Notes: a model not told the origin generated them from the sequence alone. 64,000 nt of DNA from Pseudomonadota bacterium (GCA_947455195.1 CANGMI010000009.1:233113-297112), one strand, 5' to 3'; shown: positions 26,276-35,075, numbered from the stretch's first letter. A program made the numbers and translations.

Positions 26276-26719
26276 CTAGTAGGTCTTGTAGGGCAGGAAC
26301 TTGCCCGACAGCACCACGTTGACGCGATCTCCCTTGGGATCGGGCTCACGGGTGATGTCCATGCTGAAGTCGATGGCGCTCATGATGCCGTCACCGAACT
26401 CCTCATGAATCAGTTCCTTGATGGTCGTGCCATAGACGTTCACGATCTCGTACCAGCGATAGATGAGCGGATCGGTCGGCACGGCCGTCGGCAGCGAGCC
26501 CTTGTAGGGCACCACCTGGAGCCACTTCTGCTCCTCCGGGGTGAGGCCGAAGATACGTCCGAGCGTCTTCGCCTGCTCGGCCGTGGCGGTCATCTGCCCC
26601 AGGCACAGGGCGGTCGTCCACTCCTTGGACTGCTTCACCTTGGCAGCGATGTCCTCCCACTTCAGGCCCTTGGCCACCTTGATGCCGATGATCTTCTCGG
26701 TTACGTCATTGCGGTTCAT
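26276..26719 (-). CDS. cynS: Cyanate hydratase (cyanase)
   Basis: 147 residues from the ATG at 26719, behind GGGAG; the E. coli enzyme has 156. The active-site residues are present with the correct spacing: Arg88, Glu91 (Y-R-W-Y-E-I-V) and Ser114 (I-M-S-A-I), equivalent to E. coli R96, E99 and S122. It converts cyanate and bicarbonate to carbamate and CO2, which yields ammonia. It is the last gene of a four-gene operon with an ABC transporter, so cyanate is the likely transported substrate, used as a nitrogen source. Confidence 0.96.
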   Translation of the reverse strand: MNRNDVTEKIIGIKVAKGLKWEDIAAKVKQSKEWTTALCLGQMTATAEQAKTLGRIFGLTPEEQKWLQVVPYKGSLPTAVPTDPLIYRWYEIVNVYGTTIKELIHEEFGDGIMSAIDFSMDITREPDPKGDRVNVVLSGKFLPYKTY

Positions 26720-26820
26720 TGGAACTCCCTTGTCGAACGATGAGTGTTTGAACAACACGAGGAAAAACGCCACCACGGCGATTTCAGGGCACCCTCGCCA
26801 GAGCGCACCCCGGCCGACTG

Positions 26821-27615
26821 TCAGGCGGCCCGGGCACGCGCGACCAGAAAGTCGACGATGCGGTTCCTGAACGGGTAATAGCCCTCGAGGTGATGCAGCG
26901 TGGCGCGGGTGCGCGTTCCTGGCAGAGGGTTGTCGACAACCTCGGCGATGCGCCCCGCACGATAACCCGCGGCGGTCTCGTTGCCGTTGCTCATCAGCAG
27001 AATGCGATCGGCCAGCAGAATGGCCTCATCGACATCGTGCGTGATCATGAAGACGGTCTGTCCGGTTTCGCGCACGATGGTCATGAGCTCATCCTGGATC
27101 GTGCCGCGCGTCAGTGCATCGAGCGCACCGAAGGGCTCATCGAGCAGCAGCAATCTCGGCTGGATCGCGAAAGCGCGCGCGATGCCCACCCGCTGCTTCA
27201 TGCCCCCGGACAATTCGGCTGGCATCCGGTCGATCGCATGCGACAGGCCCACCATCGCGACAAAGCGTTCGACATGCTGGCGTACCTCTTCACGCCCCCA
27301 CTCGGGCCAGCGCGAGCGCACGGCAAAAGCGATGTTCTTGCGCACCGAGAACCAGGGCATCAGTGCATGACTCTGGAACACCACACCCCGATCGAGACTG
27401 GGGCCTGAGACCTCGCGGTTGTCCATGAACACATAGCCCGAACTGGCCGCATCGAGGCCCGCGAGGATGTTGAGTACCGTGGTCTTGCCGCATCCGGAAT
27501 GGCCTATGATGCAGACGAACTCGCCGCGCCCGATATCGAACGACACCTCGTCAAAGACAGGCTTGCCGGGTACATAGACCCTGGAGAGCCGTTCGACCCG
27601 CAGGAAGGTGCTCAT
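26821..27615 (-). CDS. Cyanate/nitrate-type ABC transporter ATP-binding protein
   Basis: 264 residues. The start at 27615 is preferred because GGGGA lies eight bases before it; ATGs at 27621 and 27636 are alternatives. Walker A is G-H-S-G-C-G-K-T-T (about 38-46), the signature L-S-G-G-M-K-Q-R and Walker B L-L-L-L-D-E-P-F-G-A-L-D. The sequence is of the NrtD/CynD/TauB type. It drives import with the permease at 27640 and the receptor at 28508. The 101-base gap to cynS holds no gene. Confidence 0.9.
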   Translation of the reverse strand: MSTFLRVERLSRVYVPGKPVFDEVSFDIGRGEFVCIIGHSGCGKTTVLNILAGLDAASSGYVFMDNREVSGPSLDRGVVFQSHALMPWFSVRKNIAFAVRSRWPEWGREEVRQHVERFVAMVGLSHAIDRMPAELSGGMKQRVGIARAFAIQPRLLLLDEPFGALDALTRGTIQDELMTIVRETGQTVFMITHDVDEAILLADRILLMSNGNETAAGYRAGRIAEVVDNPLPGTRTRATLHHLEGYYPFRNRIVDFLVARARAA

Positions 27616-27639
27616 GCGCATCGTCCCCTGAGGCATGCA

Positions 27640-28506
27640 TCATTCGACATAGGTGACCGCCCGCTGCAAGCGACCAAAGGCCATGTCAAGCAGCATCCCG
27701 ACAACGCCAATCAGCAGTACTGCAAAGATGACGTTGGTGAGCGAGAGATTGTTCCACTCGTTCCACACGAAGTAACCGATGCCGGTGCCACCCACCAGCA
27801 TCTCGGCCGCCACGATCACGAGCCAGGCGATGCCCATGCTGATGCGCATGCCGGTGAGGATGGTGGGCGCTGCGGCCGGCAGGATCACCAGGAATGCCTT
27901 GCGCATCGCCGACACCTCGAGCGTGCGCGCGACATTGAGCCATTCACGCTTGACCGAGGCGACACCAAAGGCGGTATTCACCAGCATCGGCCAGACCGAG
28001 CAGATGAAGATCACGAAGATGCCCGAGGCCGAGGAATCCTTGATCGTGTAGAGGGCAAGAGGCATCCAGGCGAGCGGACTGATGGGCTTGAGCACCTGGA
28101 TGAACGGGTCGAGCGCACGACGCATGAGAGGAGACATTCCGATCAGGAAACCGAGCGGGATGGCCACGAGGCATGCCAGAGCGAAACCAAGCCCCACGCG
28201 CGCAAGCGAATGGCCGAGCTGGATTCCGATGCCCTTGTCATTCGGACCCTTGTCGTAGAAGGGGTCCGCAAGGTGTCCGACGATGGTTGCAGCCACCTGA
28301 CCCGGGGTGGGAAAGCCGCTCGCCTTCTGCGCGCCCGGATCCTTGCCCATCATCCGGGCGTACTCGATCTGCTCGGGCGTGAGCGCAGCCCCGACCGCGC
28401 TCCCGCCCACCGGCGTGGTCGCGACCTGCCACGCCCCCAGGAAAAGGGCGAAGAGCAGAACCGACACCAGGGCCGCCTTGAGCGCGAGGCCTCGTATTGC
28501 GGTCAC
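27640..28506 (-). CDS. Cyanate/nitrate-type ABC transporter permease
   Basis: 288 residues starting at a GTG (28506), one base after the receptor's stop. Six or so membrane helices are seen, with one at the N terminus (about 8-30), then a periplasmic stretch, and the BPD transport core with the E-A-A-like coupling loop near S-A-M-R-K-A-F-L-V-I-L-P-A-A-A-P. The NrtB/CynB/TauC family is evident. It pairs with the ATPase next door. Confidence 0.9.
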   Translation of the reverse strand: MTAIRGLALKAALVSVLLFALFLGAWQVATTPVGGSAVGAALTPEQIEYARMMGKDPGAQKASGFPTPGQVAATIVGHLADPFYDKGPNDKGIGIQLGHSLARVGLGFALACLVAIPLGFLIGMSPLMRRALDPFIQVLKPISPLAWMPLALYTIKDSSASGIFVIFICSVWPMLVNTAFGVASVKREWLNVARTLEVSAMRKAFLVILPAAAPTILTGMRISMGIAWLVIVAAEMLVGGTGIGYFVWNEWNNLSLTNVIFAVLLIGVVGMLLDMAFGRLQRAVTYVE

Positions 28507-28507
28507 C

Positions 28508-29923
28508 TCATATCGCCTTTCGAATGGGGAAACTGGCCGCGTAAGCTGCTGCCTTGGCCGGGTCGAACTCGCGCCCCATGATGCGCAGCTTCGGGTAAGC
28601 GCCGTCGGGCACCTTCTGCTCGAGCGCCTTCATCTGCTTTTTCGCATCGGTGAGGAGGAAGACCCGCTCGGCAATCTCGCGATAGTTGACGTCGCCCTTG
28701 ACATAGCCCCACCGCTGCATCTGGGTGAGCATCCAGACCGCCATGCTCTGCCACGGTATCGGGTCGAAGTCGATCCGTTCCGGGACATTCTTCACTCCAC
28801 CCAGCCCGTCGGCAAAGCGGCCGGTGAGCACTTGCGAGAGCACTGTCTCCGGCTGGTTGAGATAGTTCTGGGGGGCAATCACTTTCGCAATCAATTCGCG
28901 GTTGGCCGGGTCGCGTGCCATCGCAGCCGAGGTGAGCACCGCCCGGTAGAGCGCGGCAAAGGTGTTGGGGTTCTTCTGGATGAACTCGGTGCTGGTGCCA
29001 AAGGCGCAGCACGGGTGTCCATCCCAGAGTTCGCGGGTAAGCAGGTGGATGAAACCCACCTCTTCAAAGACCGCTCGCTGATTGAAGGGGTCGGGTCCGA
29101 GAAAGCCGTCGATGTTGCCGGCGCGCAGATTGGCGACCATTTCCGCGGGGGGCACGACCCGGATCTGTACGTCGGTATCCGGGTTGAGCCCCGCCTCGGC
29201 GAGGTAGTAGCGCAAGAGAAAGTTGTGCATGCTGTATTCGAAGGGCACGGCAAACTTGAAGCCCTTCCACCCTGCCGGGTTGCGATTGCCCTTGTGACGC
29301 AAGGACAACGTGATGGCCTGACCATTCACGTTCTGGATCGTGGCGACGTTCATCGGCACCGGATTCGACCCGAGCCCCATCGAGATCGCGAGCGGCATCG
29401 GGCTGAGAAAATGGGTCGCGTCGTATTCACGATTGATCATCTTGTCGCGAATGAGCGCCCAGCCGGCGGTCTTGACCACTTCGACATCCAGGCCCTGCTT
29501 GCGATAGAAGCCGAGCGGATGCGCCATGATGAGGGGCGTTGCGCAGGTGATCGGGATGAAACCGATCTTCAGTTCCTTCTTTTCGAGGTTGACACCGCCC
29601 TTGCCCGCCTCCTGTGCCATCGCCTGCAGGCTCGCGATCGGCAGAACGCTGGAGATGGCTGCCATGGCGGTGCCCTGCCCGACCGCGCGCAGGAAACGGC
29701 GCCGCAGCGCGTCCTGGGGGAAGAGCGCCTTCACCAGACTCGCTTCAACGAAGGCATTGCTGTACGCCTCGAACTCCGCCGTCTCGCTTCGCGCGCGCAG
29801 CACCGTGGCAGCGCGTTCGCCCTCGAGCGACTGAGCGTGGTCGGCGGTGTCGTGATCGCGCCCGCACGAACAACGGGCGAACAGCGGGCGACTGGGGTCA
29901 TACGGCAGGAAAGGTCCGGACAT
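28508..29923 (-). CDS. CmpA/NrtA-family substrate-binding protein, probably for cyanate
   Basis: 471 residues from the ATG at 29923 behind GAGGTG. The mature receptor domain starts near residue 112 (L-K-I-G-F-I-P-I-T-C-A-T-P). A Tat-type signal R-R-R-F-L-R is at 74-79, followed by a hydrophobic stretch. It is preceded by an unusual 73-residue N-terminal segment containing C-S-C-G-R-D-H. It is the first gene of the cyanate operon. Nitrate or bicarbonate are alternative ligands for this family, but cynS in the same operon points to cyanate. Confidence 0.88.
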   Translation of the reverse strand: MSGPFLPYDPSRPLFARCSCGRDHDTADHAQSLEGERAATVLRARSETAEFEAYSNAFVEASLVKALFPQDALRRRFLRAVGQGTAMAAISSVLPIASLQAMAQEAGKGGVNLEKKELKIGFIPITCATPLIMAHPLGFYRKQGLDVEVVKTAGWALIRDKMINREYDATHFLSPMPLAISMGLGSNPVPMNVATIQNVNGQAITLSLRHKGNRNPAGWKGFKFAVPFEYSMHNFLLRYYLAEAGLNPDTDVQIRVVPPAEMVANLRAGNIDGFLGPDPFNQRAVFEEVGFIHLLTRELWDGHPCCAFGTSTEFIQKNPNTFAALYRAVLTSAAMARDPANRELIAKVIAPQNYLNQPETVLSQVLTGRFADGLGGVKNVPERIDFDPIPWQSMAVWMLTQMQRWGYVKGDVNYREIAERVFLLTDAKKQMKALEQKVPDGAYPKLRIMGREFDPAKAAAYAASFPIRKAI

Positions 29924-30025
29924 GAGGCACCTCGGGTCATCGATATCCGCAGGGACGCAAATCACGGGCCAGCCTGCCGATCGGCCCCTTCCCCCTTCGT
30001 CGATTCCCGTGCTCGCTCAGCAAGC

Positions 30026-30042
30026 AGGCAATGTTGGCGCCG
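30026..30042 (-). promoter_or_regulatory. Probable sigma-54 promoter of the cyanate operon
   Basis: On the minus strand the sequence reads CGGCGC-N5-ATTGC: the essential GG and GC are ten bases apart, and TTGC is an exact -12 element. GG lies at 30041-30040 and GC at 30029-30028, placing transcription start near 30016, about 90 bases before the receptor ATG. An NtrC-like dyad lies just upstream (30051-30078), which strongly supports the call. Confidence 0.6.
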
Positions 30043-30050
30043 AGCCAGTT

Positions 30051-30078
30051 CTGAATGCACCGGTTTGGTGCGATTCAG
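30051..30078. promoter_or_regulatory. NtrC-like binding site upstream of the cyanate operon
   Basis: The core TGCACC-GGTTT-GGTGCG matches the enterobacterial NtrC consensus TGCACY-A-N3-T-GGTGCA at 12 of its 14 specified bases. It is flanked by CTGAA and ATTCAG, giving a longer near-perfect dyad with one bulged base. It is centred about 49 bases upstream of the predicted sigma-54 start, nearer than usual NtrC enhancers. Nitrogen control suits a cyanate-to-ammonia pathway. Confidence 0.6.
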
Positions 30079-30117
30079 ATCAATCCAGCGCCTTCGGTGT
30101 CCGCATGACGCCGCGGA

Positions 30118-31428
30118 TCAACGTTGCGGCATGTCTTTCGCCGAGTAGCCCAGACTCACCTTTGCATCGGCCGGAATGGCGGGCATGGTTGCGTTCCAGG
30201 TCTCCCAGGCTTCGCGCATCGCCGCCAGACGCACCGGATCGCGCCCACCGAGGTTTGCCCGCTCACGCTCGTCGGCCTCGAGATCGAACAGGTAGTCGTG
30301 GCCATCGACGCGCAGATACTTCCAGCGTCCGAAGCGACAGGCGCGCTGTCCGCGATGGTTCATCCGCCAGAAGAGCGGCCGCTCGAATATCTTCCCCGGA
30401 TTGCGCAGCACCGGCAGGAGTGACACCCCGTCGAGGGGCCAGGCCGGATCGGCATCGACACCCCCTGCGGCGAGCATCGTGGCCGACCAGTCCATCGTCA
30501 GACAGTGCTGATCGCTGACCGTGTCGGGCGGAATCACCGCCGGCCAGTGCGCGATCCATGGCACACGAATGCCCCCCTCGGTCAGATCCATCTTGCCGCC
30601 CACCAGCGGCCAGTTGTCGGAAAAACGCTCGCCACCGTTGTCACTGGTGAATACCACCAGCGTATTGTTCAGGCGCCCGTGGCGCTCGAGGGCATCGACC
30701 ACCTGGCCGATCCCTTCATCCATGTGCTCGATCATCCGCCGATACGTGTGAATGTTGCCGCCATGAAGATGAAAGAGGTTGTCACGAACCTCGGCCGAGC
30801 GGACCTCGTCGTCACGCGTTTCCCAGGGCCAGTGCGGCGCGGTGTAATGCAGACTCAGCAGGAACGGGGCCTCGTCGGCCGCCACTTCCTCGATCCAGGC
30901 GGTGGCGCGCTGCGACAGGAGATCGGTGAGGTACCCGCGCTCGGCGCGTCGCTCATGGCCATCCCAGAGGTCGTGGATGCCGTTGCCGTCGCGATGGCTG
31001 AAGTAATCGACACCGCCGGCCATCGGTCCGAAGTAACGCTCGTAGCCCGAATGCAGAGGGCCAAACTCGGGCGGGTAACCGAGGTGCCACTTGCCGATGA
31101 GGGCCGTGCGATAGCCGGCGCCCTTGAGCAGTGAGGGCAGCGTCGGGTGAGCAGGCGAGAGCCCGAGGCGCTTGTCATCACGACTGCGACTGCTGATCGG
31201 CTCCTCGGCAGCGCCGCGCAAACGGTACTGGTACCGACCGGTGATCATGGCGAAGCGGGTCGGCGAGCAGACCGGCGAGTTGGCATAGCCCTGCGTGAAC
31301 CGGACACCGCGTGCCGCCAGACGATCAAGCACTGGCGAGATCGGCACGCGCCCTCCGTAACAACCCAGGTCGGCGTAACCCAGGTCATCGGCGACGATGA
31401 ATACGAAACTGGGGCGGCTATCGGTCAT
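30118..31428 (-). CDS. Arylsulfatase-type sulfatase
   Basis: 436 residues. The sulfatase signature C-S-P-T-R spans Cys54-Arg58, where Cys54 is the residue converted to formylglycine. Metal-binding D-D at 14-15 and the distal S-D-N-G-G are also present. No signal peptide is seen, so it probably acts in the cytoplasm on a sulfate ester. No formylglycine-generating enzyme is in the window. It is 152 bases upstream of the cyanate control region on the same strand and 54 bases downstream of a Bug receptor gene, with which it may be transcribed. Confidence 0.9.
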   Translation of the reverse strand: MTDSRPSFVFIVADDLGYADLGCYGGRVPISPVLDRLAARGVRFTQGYANSPVCSPTRFAMITGRYQYRLRGAAEEPISSRSRDDKRLGLSPAHPTLPSLLKGAGYRTALIGKWHLGYPPEFGPLHSGYERYFGPMAGGVDYFSHRDGNGIHDLWDGHERRAERGYLTDLLSQRATAWIEEVAADEAPFLLSLHYTAPHWPWETRDDEVRSAEVRDNLFHLHGGNIHTYRRMIEHMDEGIGQVVDALERHGRLNNTLVVFTSDNGGERFSDNWPLVGGKMDLTEGGIRVPWIAHWPAVIPPDTVSDQHCLTMDWSATMLAAGGVDADPAWPLDGVSLLPVLRNPGKIFERPLFWRMNHRGQRACRFGRWKYLRVDGHDYLFDLEADERERANLGGRDPVRLAAMREAWETWNATMPAIPADAKVSLGYSAKDMPQR

Positions 31429-31482
31429 GGAAGTCGAGGGCTCCTTGCTGGGGCGGGGCTCCTGGCGCGAGCCCCGGGCTTT

Positions 31483-32463
31483 CTAATCGGCCTTCATGCC
31501 GCTGCGGCGAATGAGGAGCCGGTATCGCTCACGCTGACGCTCGAGGCGCCGCGACGCCTCAGGGTCTGCCTGGGTTTCAATCACGAGATCCAGTTGCGCC
31601 AGACGCAATCTCACCTCGGCCGGCGCGAGCGACTCGCTCATCAGGGTGCGGAGTCCGTCCACGATGGTCTGGGGTGTCGCTGTCGGCACCATGGCGACGT
31701 AAAGCACTTCAAGCACCATCCCGGGCAACCCGACCTCGGCGGTTGTGGGAATGCCCGGCAGCAGCCCCGAGCGGCGGTTGCCGGTGACCGCGAGCGGCAC
31801 AACCCGCCCGCTGCGGACGAAGGGCAGCAAACCGGGCGTCGCCAGAATACCGGCGTCGACCTCCGCTGCCACGACCGCCGTAACCGCCGGGGTATTGCCC
31901 CGGTAGGGGATATGCGTTGCATGTACGCCCGAGGCTTCGAGGAGCATCGACACGGCGAGGTGCCCCGGACTTCCGTTGCCCCCTGAACTGAAGGTGAGGC
32001 CCGACTGGCGACCGCGATTCAGAAGATCATCGAAGGTGCGCACACCGGTCGATGGGTGAACGCCCACCAGAAGGCCCGAAGACGCAAGCACCATCACCGG
32101 GCGCAGATCCTCGAGACGAAACGGCAGGCTCGGATAGATTGCCGGGTTGATCGTGAAGGTCGTGTCGATGCCGATCAGGACCGTACAACCGTCGGGTGCA
32201 CTGCGCGCCACCCACTCGGCACCCAGATTCCCGCCTGCCCCGGAACGGTTTTCGACCGCAACACTCTGATGAAGGGTGGCCTGCACGGTATCGGCGAATC
32301 CGCGCGCCAGAAGGTCGGAGGGTCCGCCAGGGGGAAACGGGTTGATGACACGCAGCGTGCGTCCGGCGCAGGGTGCATCCGCATGCACATCGGGAGCGAC
32401 CATACTGCCCAGCGCCATCAGGATGCAGACGATCAGCGGCCGCAAGGCGCCATGCCCGCGCAA
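31483..32463 (-). CDS. Bug-family tripartite tricarboxylate receptor (TctC-like)
   Basis: About 326 residues if started at the TTG at 32463, which leaves a normal signal peptide (L-R-P-L-I-V-C-I-L-M-A-L-G-S, cleavage after V-H-A). The open frame runs on to 32757 through the divergent gene, and no ATG is well placed, so the start is uncertain. Bug motifs V-I-N-P-F-P-P-G-G-P-S-D and S-A-P-D-G-C-T-V-L are visible. Two cysteines (D-A-P-C-A-G and D-G-C-T) could form a disulfide. It probably provides the receptor partner to the sulfatase's substrate uptake, which is inference. Confidence 0.82.
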   Translation of the reverse strand: MRGHGALRPLIVCILMALGSMVAPDVHADAPCAGRTLRVINPFPPGGPSDLLARGFADTVQATLHQSVAVENRSGAGGNLGAEWVARSAPDGCTVLIGIDTTFTINPAIYPSLPFRLEDLRPVMVLASSGLLVGVHPSTGVRTFDDLLNRGRQSGLTFSSGGNGSPGHLAVSMLLEASGVHATHIPYRGNTPAVTAVVAAEVDAGILATPGLLPFVRSGRVVPLAVTGNRRSGLLPGIPTTAEVGLPGMVLEVLYVAMVPTATPQTIVDGLRTLMSESLAPAEVRLRLAQLDLVIETQADPEASRRLERQRERYRLLIRRSGMKAD

Positions 32464-32527
32464 CCGGATGCCTGCGCCCTGCGCCTGCCGGGCGGCACCG
32501 GGGCTGGGGCATAATCGGTCACCTACC

Positions 32528-33505
32528 TTGCAAAGTACCGCGCGCTTGTTCAAGACACTCCTCCTCTTCGCGGCCATCTTCGCTTGTCCGGCCTGCATCG
32601 CGCAACCGGCCTTTCCCGACCACCCCATCCGACTGATCATCGGTTTTCCGGCCGGTAGCGCCACCGACATCGGATCACGCATCCTTGCCCAGCGACTGGC
32701 GCAGTTGCTGGGGCAGGCGGTGCTGGTCGACAACCGGCCCGGAGCAAGCACCGGCATCGCGGCGGGCCTTGCAGCGCGTGCCGCACCCGACGGTTACACG
32801 CTCTTCATGGCCGGCAATTCAAACGCCGTGATGCCAGCCCTGCAGCGCGATGTGGGCTACGATTTCTTCCGCGACTTCAGCCCGGTGGCCCTCGCCATCA
32901 CGGTGCCGAGCATTCTGGTCGTCCATCCGGCGCTGGGCATCTCCGACGTGACGCAACTCGTCGAACGCGTGCGGGCGGCGCCCGAGCGCGTCTTCTTTGC
33001 CTCATCGGGCAACGGCACCATGTCACATCTGGCCGGAGAACTCCTCGGCTACTCGGTGGGCTCCCGCCTGACCCACGTGCCCTACAAGGGCAGTTCCCTC
33101 GCCCTCACCGACCTTCTGTCGGGAGCGGTACCCGTGATGTTCGCACCGGCATCGACCGTCCTGCCCTACATCCAGGACGGGCGCCTGCTCGCCCTGGCGA
33201 CCACCGGTGCGGAGCGTTCGCGCCTCGTACCCGATCTGCCCACGATCGCCGAACGGGGCGTACCCGACTACGACACCCGGATCTGGTTCGGTGTCGTGGC
33301 ACCGGGGCACACCTCACCCGGCATCATCGAGCGATTGTCTGACGCCATCGGGCGCGCACTCGATTCGCCACAGACCCGCGATGCGCTTCTCGCCCAGGGG
33401 ATGGAACCCTTTCGAGGCAGTGCGCGGCAGTTTGGGGACCACATGCGCCGCGAAATGACCCGCTGGTCAACACTCATCCGCAGCCGCGGCATCACCGCCG
33501 GCTGA
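32528..33505 (+). CDS. Bug-family tripartite tricarboxylate receptor (TctC-like)
   Basis: About 325 residues from a TTG at 32528; TTG at 32546 and ATG at 32468 are alternatives, and none has a good ribosome site. Signal peptide F-K-T-L-L-L-F-A-A-I-F-A-C-P-A-C-I-A is followed by the Bug domain with P-I-R-L-I-I-G-F-P-A-G, A-A-P-D-G-Y-T-L and V-P-Y-K-G-S. It is divergent from the Bug gene at 31483 with almost no gap, and 17 bases before a PEP-mutase-family gene, probably in one operon. Confidence 0.84.
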   Translation: MQSTARLFKTLLLFAAIFACPACIAQPAFPDHPIRLIIGFPAGSATDIGSRILAQRLAQLLGQAVLVDNRPGASTGIAAGLAARAAPDGYTLFMAGNSNAVMPALQRDVGYDFFRDFSPVALAITVPSILVVHPALGISDVTQLVERVRAAPERVFFASSGNGTMSHLAGELLGYSVGSRLTHVPYKGSSLALTDLLSGAVPVMFAPASTVLPYIQDGRLLALATTGAERSRLVPDLPTIAERGVPDYDTRIWFGVVAPGHTSPGIIERLSDAIGRALDSPQTRDALLAQGMEPFRGSARQFGDHMRREMTRWSTLIRSRGITAG

Positions 33506-33522
33506 TCACCCCGAAGGCTCCC

Positions 33523-34383
33523 ATGACCTCTCTTCGCACACTTGTCGATGGCCCCGAACTGGTGGTGGCACCGCTCGTACTCAACCCCATCATGGCCCGC
33601 CTGGCTGAAGATACTGGCTTCAAGGCCGGCTATGTGAGCGGAGGGTCACTCGGGTGGTTGAAATGCGTCACCGAGGCCAATCTGACCCTGCCCGAAATGG
33701 CTGATGTGGCGCTCGACATGCGTGCTGCCTCGCGTCTCGAACTGGTGCTGGACGCCGGCGGCGGTTGGGGCGACCCGGTGCACATGCACCGCACCATGGC
33801 GCTCGCCGAGTCGGCGGGCTTCGCTGCACTCGAAGTCGAAGACCAGTTTCTGCCACGACGGGTCCATCACCATATCGGGGTGGAACGGCTGATCGAACCC
33901 GGGCACATGGTGCAGAAGATTCGCGAGCTGGTGGCCGCACGGCGCAACCCCGATACGCTCATCATCGGCCGCACCAACGCCCTGCGCCTCGCCGGCATGG
34001 ATGATGCCCTGCGTCGCGCCGAGCAGTACAAGGCAGCGGGCGCCGACATGATCTTCGTCCACACCCGCAACCCGGACGAGATTCGCACGCTGGGCGAGCG
34101 ACTGCCGGCCCCCCTCATGATCTTCGCGCCCGGCGACGGATTTGGCGAGTTCGCCCTGTCACGGACCGATCTGTACCAACTGGGGTTTCGCCTCGCCGCC
34201 TCCTCGGGCTCGGCCTTTGCCGCCCTGTACAAGGCCATCAGGCAGTCATACGCCTGCCTCGCGAACGACGAACTCGACCCGTTTCTGGGTCGAGGCGGTG
34301 TCGGACGGGAGCTCAGGGCCGCGCATCAGACCTGCGGCCTGGACCAACTCCTCGAGATCGAACGAAAGACCACCGGGGCCTGA
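33523..34383 (+). CDS. Isocitrate lyase / PEP mutase-family enzyme
   Basis: 286 residues, the length of oxaloacetate decarboxylases, methylisocitrate lyases and PEP mutases. The barrel motifs G-Y-V-S-G-G-S-L near 37-44, D-A-G-G-G-W-G-D near 81-88 and L-E-V-E-D-Q near 105-110 are seen. The cysteine-containing K-K-C-G-H of true isocitrate lyases is absent. It probably cleaves or decarboxylates a C4-C6 oxo- or hydroxy-acid brought in with the help of the preceding Bug receptor. Confidence 0.84.
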   Translation: MTSLRTLVDGPELVVAPLVLNPIMARLAEDTGFKAGYVSGGSLGWLKCVTEANLTLPEMADVALDMRAASRLELVLDAGGGWGDPVHMHRTMALAESAGFAALEVEDQFLPRRVHHHIGVERLIEPGHMVQKIRELVAARRNPDTLIIGRTNALRLAGMDDALRRAEQYKAAGADMIFVHTRNPDEIRTLGERLPAPLMIFAPGDGFGEFALSRTDLYQLGFRLAASSGSAFAALYKAIRQSYACLANDELDPFLGRGGVGRELRAAHQTCGLDQLLEIERKTTGA

Positions 34384-34394
34384 ACCCCGGACGG

Positions 34395-35075
34395 TCAGAT
34401 CTTGGCCAGCGCCGATCGCGCTACCGAGTCGATCGACTCCTTCTCGGCAAGCACCTTGCCGACGTAACGGTCGATCTCTTCCTGGCTCGTCCCGCCGAGA
34501 TAACAGCCCAGGCCCGCCTCGACCGAACCGCCCCGCAGGCGGATGCAGTCCTGCAGAATCTCGATGCCCACCTTGAAGTTGACGATGGGGTCGAACATCA
34601 ACTGGTCGCCGCCATACTTCCTGAAGCGCGATGCGTGCACCGGCCGCATGATCTGCATGATGCCCTGCGCACCCGCTTCGCTCTGGGCAAACGGACTGAA
34701 ATTGGATTCGACTGCGGCCAGCGCCAGCATCAGGCTCGGGTTGATCTTGTGACCGCGCGACAGGTCGCGCGCCTCGATGATGAGCGCTGCGATGGGCTCG
34801 GCACCCACCCGATACTTGCGGCTCAACCAGGTTGCAACCGCCCGTTCGTCCGAATGCAAGCGGTTGAAATGCGAGACATGCCGACGGTCAGTCCTCGGCG
34901 CGTCCGATTCCTCGATCTCGAGCAGACTTGCATCGTCCTCGACGCTGGCGAGGAGAACTTCGGCGACATCCTCGCGCAACTGCGACGAGCAGAAAAGGGC
35001 GGTGAGCGTTGCCAGGGCGAGCCCCCCGGCAACGACGAAACAGCCCAGGACTACTCTCGTGAAACTGACTGGCAT
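34395..35075 (-). CDS. Membrane-anchored lytic transglycosylase (SLT domain)
   Basis: 226 residues from the ATG at 35075, which has an AAGGAGGG ribosome site seven bases before it; the longer frame is not supported. An N-terminal membrane segment (about 8-29) is followed by a charged linker. The SLT domain is at 108-220, with catalytic Glu123 in A-V-E-S-N-F and the G-A-Q-G-I-M-Q-I-M motif. It cleaves peptidoglycan glycan strands. It is convergent with the gene at 33523, with 11 bases between. It is not in the T6SS cluster. Confidence 0.88.
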   Translation of the reverse strand: MPVSFTRVVLGCFVVAGGLALATLTALFCSSQLREDVAEVLLASVEDDASLLEIEESDAPRTDRRHVSHFNRLHSDERAVATWLSRKYRVGAEPIAALIIEARDLSRGHKINPSLMLALAAVESNFSPFAQSEAGAQGIMQIMRPVHASRFRKYGGDQLMFDPIVNFKVGIEILQDCIRLRGGSVEAGLGCYLGGTSQEEIDRYVGKVLAEKESIDSVARSALAKI

